Shown piece after piece: positions 63,018 to 64,000 of a DNA stretch of 64,000 nucleotides (positions are counted from its first letter, which is position 1; the number at the start of each line of letters is the position of its first letter). The stretch is from UBA868 sp016776875 (GTDB lineage: Bacteria > Pseudomonadota > Gammaproteobacteria > Arenicellales > UBA868). The notes under the pieces are model-generated. The model was not told the origin of the DNA. It saw only the letters and a list, made by a program, of their open reading frames with translations, and did no database searches. The stretch covers positions 620,001 through 684,000 of the forward strand of contig CP179198.1 of NCBI GenBank assembly GCA_051201585.1. The letters run 5' to 3'. The position numbers and the translations under genes are program-made.

Positions 63018-64000
63018 ATGACCGCCACCAAGACAGAACTTCCGAACGCAGTACCGAGCAGAGCAGTTGAGTGGTCTGTTTGGACGAGCGGTTGGACGCT
63101 TGGTTCTGTTTTACTTGCGTTATTAGCGCTGATGCCGGTCGCCGCGATTTTGTTTTTTGCAATGGATTCGAGTGGCGATATCTGGAAGCATCTGGTTGAG
63201 ACCGTTTTATTCGGTTATATCAGTAATACAATCCTGTTGATGTTAGGGGTTGGATTTAGTGTGTTTTTAACGGGAGTGTCCACCGCGTGGCTCGTCACCA
63301 TGTGTCGTTTCCCGGGGAGACGGATGTTTGAGTGGTTATTATTGTTGCCGTTGGCGATTCCCGCTTATGTCATCGCCTATGCTTACACGGATCTTTTGGA
63401 GTATGCGGGGCCTGTGCAAGGCGCATTGCGGATGATCTTTGGCTGGGAGAGTGCTCAAGATTACTATTTCCCTGAAATTCGCTCTTTAGAGGGAGCGATT
63501 ATTTTTATGGGGTTAGTGCTATACCCCTATGTTTACTTATTGGCGCGAGCGGCTTTTTTAGAACAGTCGGTCAGTGTTCTTGAGGTGAGTCGTGTGCTGG
63601 GTCGAGGACCGTGGCGTACATTTATCTCTGTATCGTTACCGGCAGCACGACCTGCGATCGTGGTAGGGGTTTCATTAGCGTTAATGGAAACGTTAAATGA
63701 TTACGGCACGGTTGATTTTTTTGCGGTCTATACCATGACAGCCGGGTTGGTTGATGTGTGGCTCGGTATGGGCAGTCTTGCAGGTGGGGCACAAATTGCA
63801 ACCACCATGTTGATTTTTGTTATTGTGTTAATCAGTTTAGAGAGAATGAGTCGACGACATCAAAAAGTCTTTCAGCAGTCTAGTAGTCGATTTCGGCAAC
63901 TGCCGACTTATCCTTTGAAAGGATTTCGGGCTGGATTTGCGATGAGCGTCTGCGGCTTACCCGTCCTAGCCGGTTTTATTATTCCTGTTTTAGTGCTCGG
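63018..64000 (+). CDS. fbpB: Fe(III) ABC transporter permease FbpB-like, partial
   Basis: An open frame from ATG 63018 to the window end, so the C-terminus is missing. It encodes an inner-membrane permease with several helices and the EAA-type loop LEVSRVLGRGPWRTFISVSLPAARPAIVVG, preceded by PLAIPAYVIAYAYTDLLEY, as in FbpB/ThiP-type iron permeases with fused halves. It is the likely partner of the binding protein at 60829. No stop or frameshift is seen in the visible part. Confidence 0.85.
   Translation, partial: MTATKTELPNAVPSRAVEWSVWTSGWTLGSVLLALLALMPVAAILFFAMDSSGDIWKHLVETVLFGYISNTILLMLGVGFSVFLTGVSTAWLVTMCRFPGRRMFEWLLLLPLAIPAYVIAYAYTDLLEYAGPVQGALRMIFGWESAQDYYFPEIRSLEGAIIFMGLVLYPYVYLLARAAFLEQSVSVLEVSRVLGRGPWRTFISVSLPAARPAIVVGVSLALMETLNDYGTVDFFAVYTMTAGLVDVWLGMGSLAGGAQIATTMLIFVIVLISLERMSRRHQKVFQQSSSRFRQLPTYPLKGFRAGFAMSVCGLPVLAGFIIPVLVL

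Overview
The window looks like chromosome of a Gram-negative marine-type gammaproteobacterium. The basis is a division and cell wall (dcw) cluster in gammaproteobacterial order, an outer-membrane porin, LpxC, TRAP transporters and many quaternary-amine or organic-acid catabolic enzymes. I do not assign a genus.

Layout. (1) 1-9438: murD(partial)-ftsW-murG-murC-murB-ftsQ-ftsA-ftsZ-lpxC, tightly overlapping and without a ddl gene. (2) 9601-15352: a CoA-ester cluster with an L-carnitine dehydrogenase-like enzyme, acyl-CoA dehydrogenase, ADP-forming acyl-CoA ligase, a methyltransferase and a CaiD-like hydratase, followed by a YeeE/YedE sulfur-compound transporter. (3) 16709-22284: tRNA-Lys(UUU) invaded by a small integrative element of about 5.5 kb. 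It is bounded by a 53-bp direct repeat of the tRNA 3' half and carries a tyrosine integrase (split by a frameshift), a calcium-repeat/BspA-like lipoprotein and a small family-A-like nucleic acid polymerase. This is the most novel part of the window. (4) 22425-26591: two minus-strand membrane envelope genes, an acyltransferase and a GT-C-like protein. (5) 26708-34338: DUF2470, pirin, AzlCD, a LeuB-family enzyme, an Ldh-family dehydrogenase, an EamA exporter, a di-haem cytochrome c and a SABATH-like methyltransferase. (6) 34613-44103: a TakP-type TRAP transporter with enlarged permeases, then a CoA-acylating aldehyde dehydrogenase, acyl-CoA ligase, phosphotransacetylase and peroxiredoxin, resembling a sulfoacetate-type route without Xsc. 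(7) 44181-56665: a creatinase-like M24 protein, sulfatase, EamA, GMC oxidoreductase, SbmA-like transporter (frameshifted), ManC, PhyH dioxygenase, Rieske oxygenase and malonyl-CoA decarboxylase. (8) 56682-64000: an iron/peroxide module with DUF2325, small unknown proteins, 2-Cys peroxiredoxin, Fur, two strong Fur-box palindromes, an Fe(III) ABC transporter and a porin.

Five genes are interrupted by single-base frameshifts. Three of these are one-base insertions immediately after an AAGCTT hexamer. This pattern needs raw-read checking before those genes are called dead.
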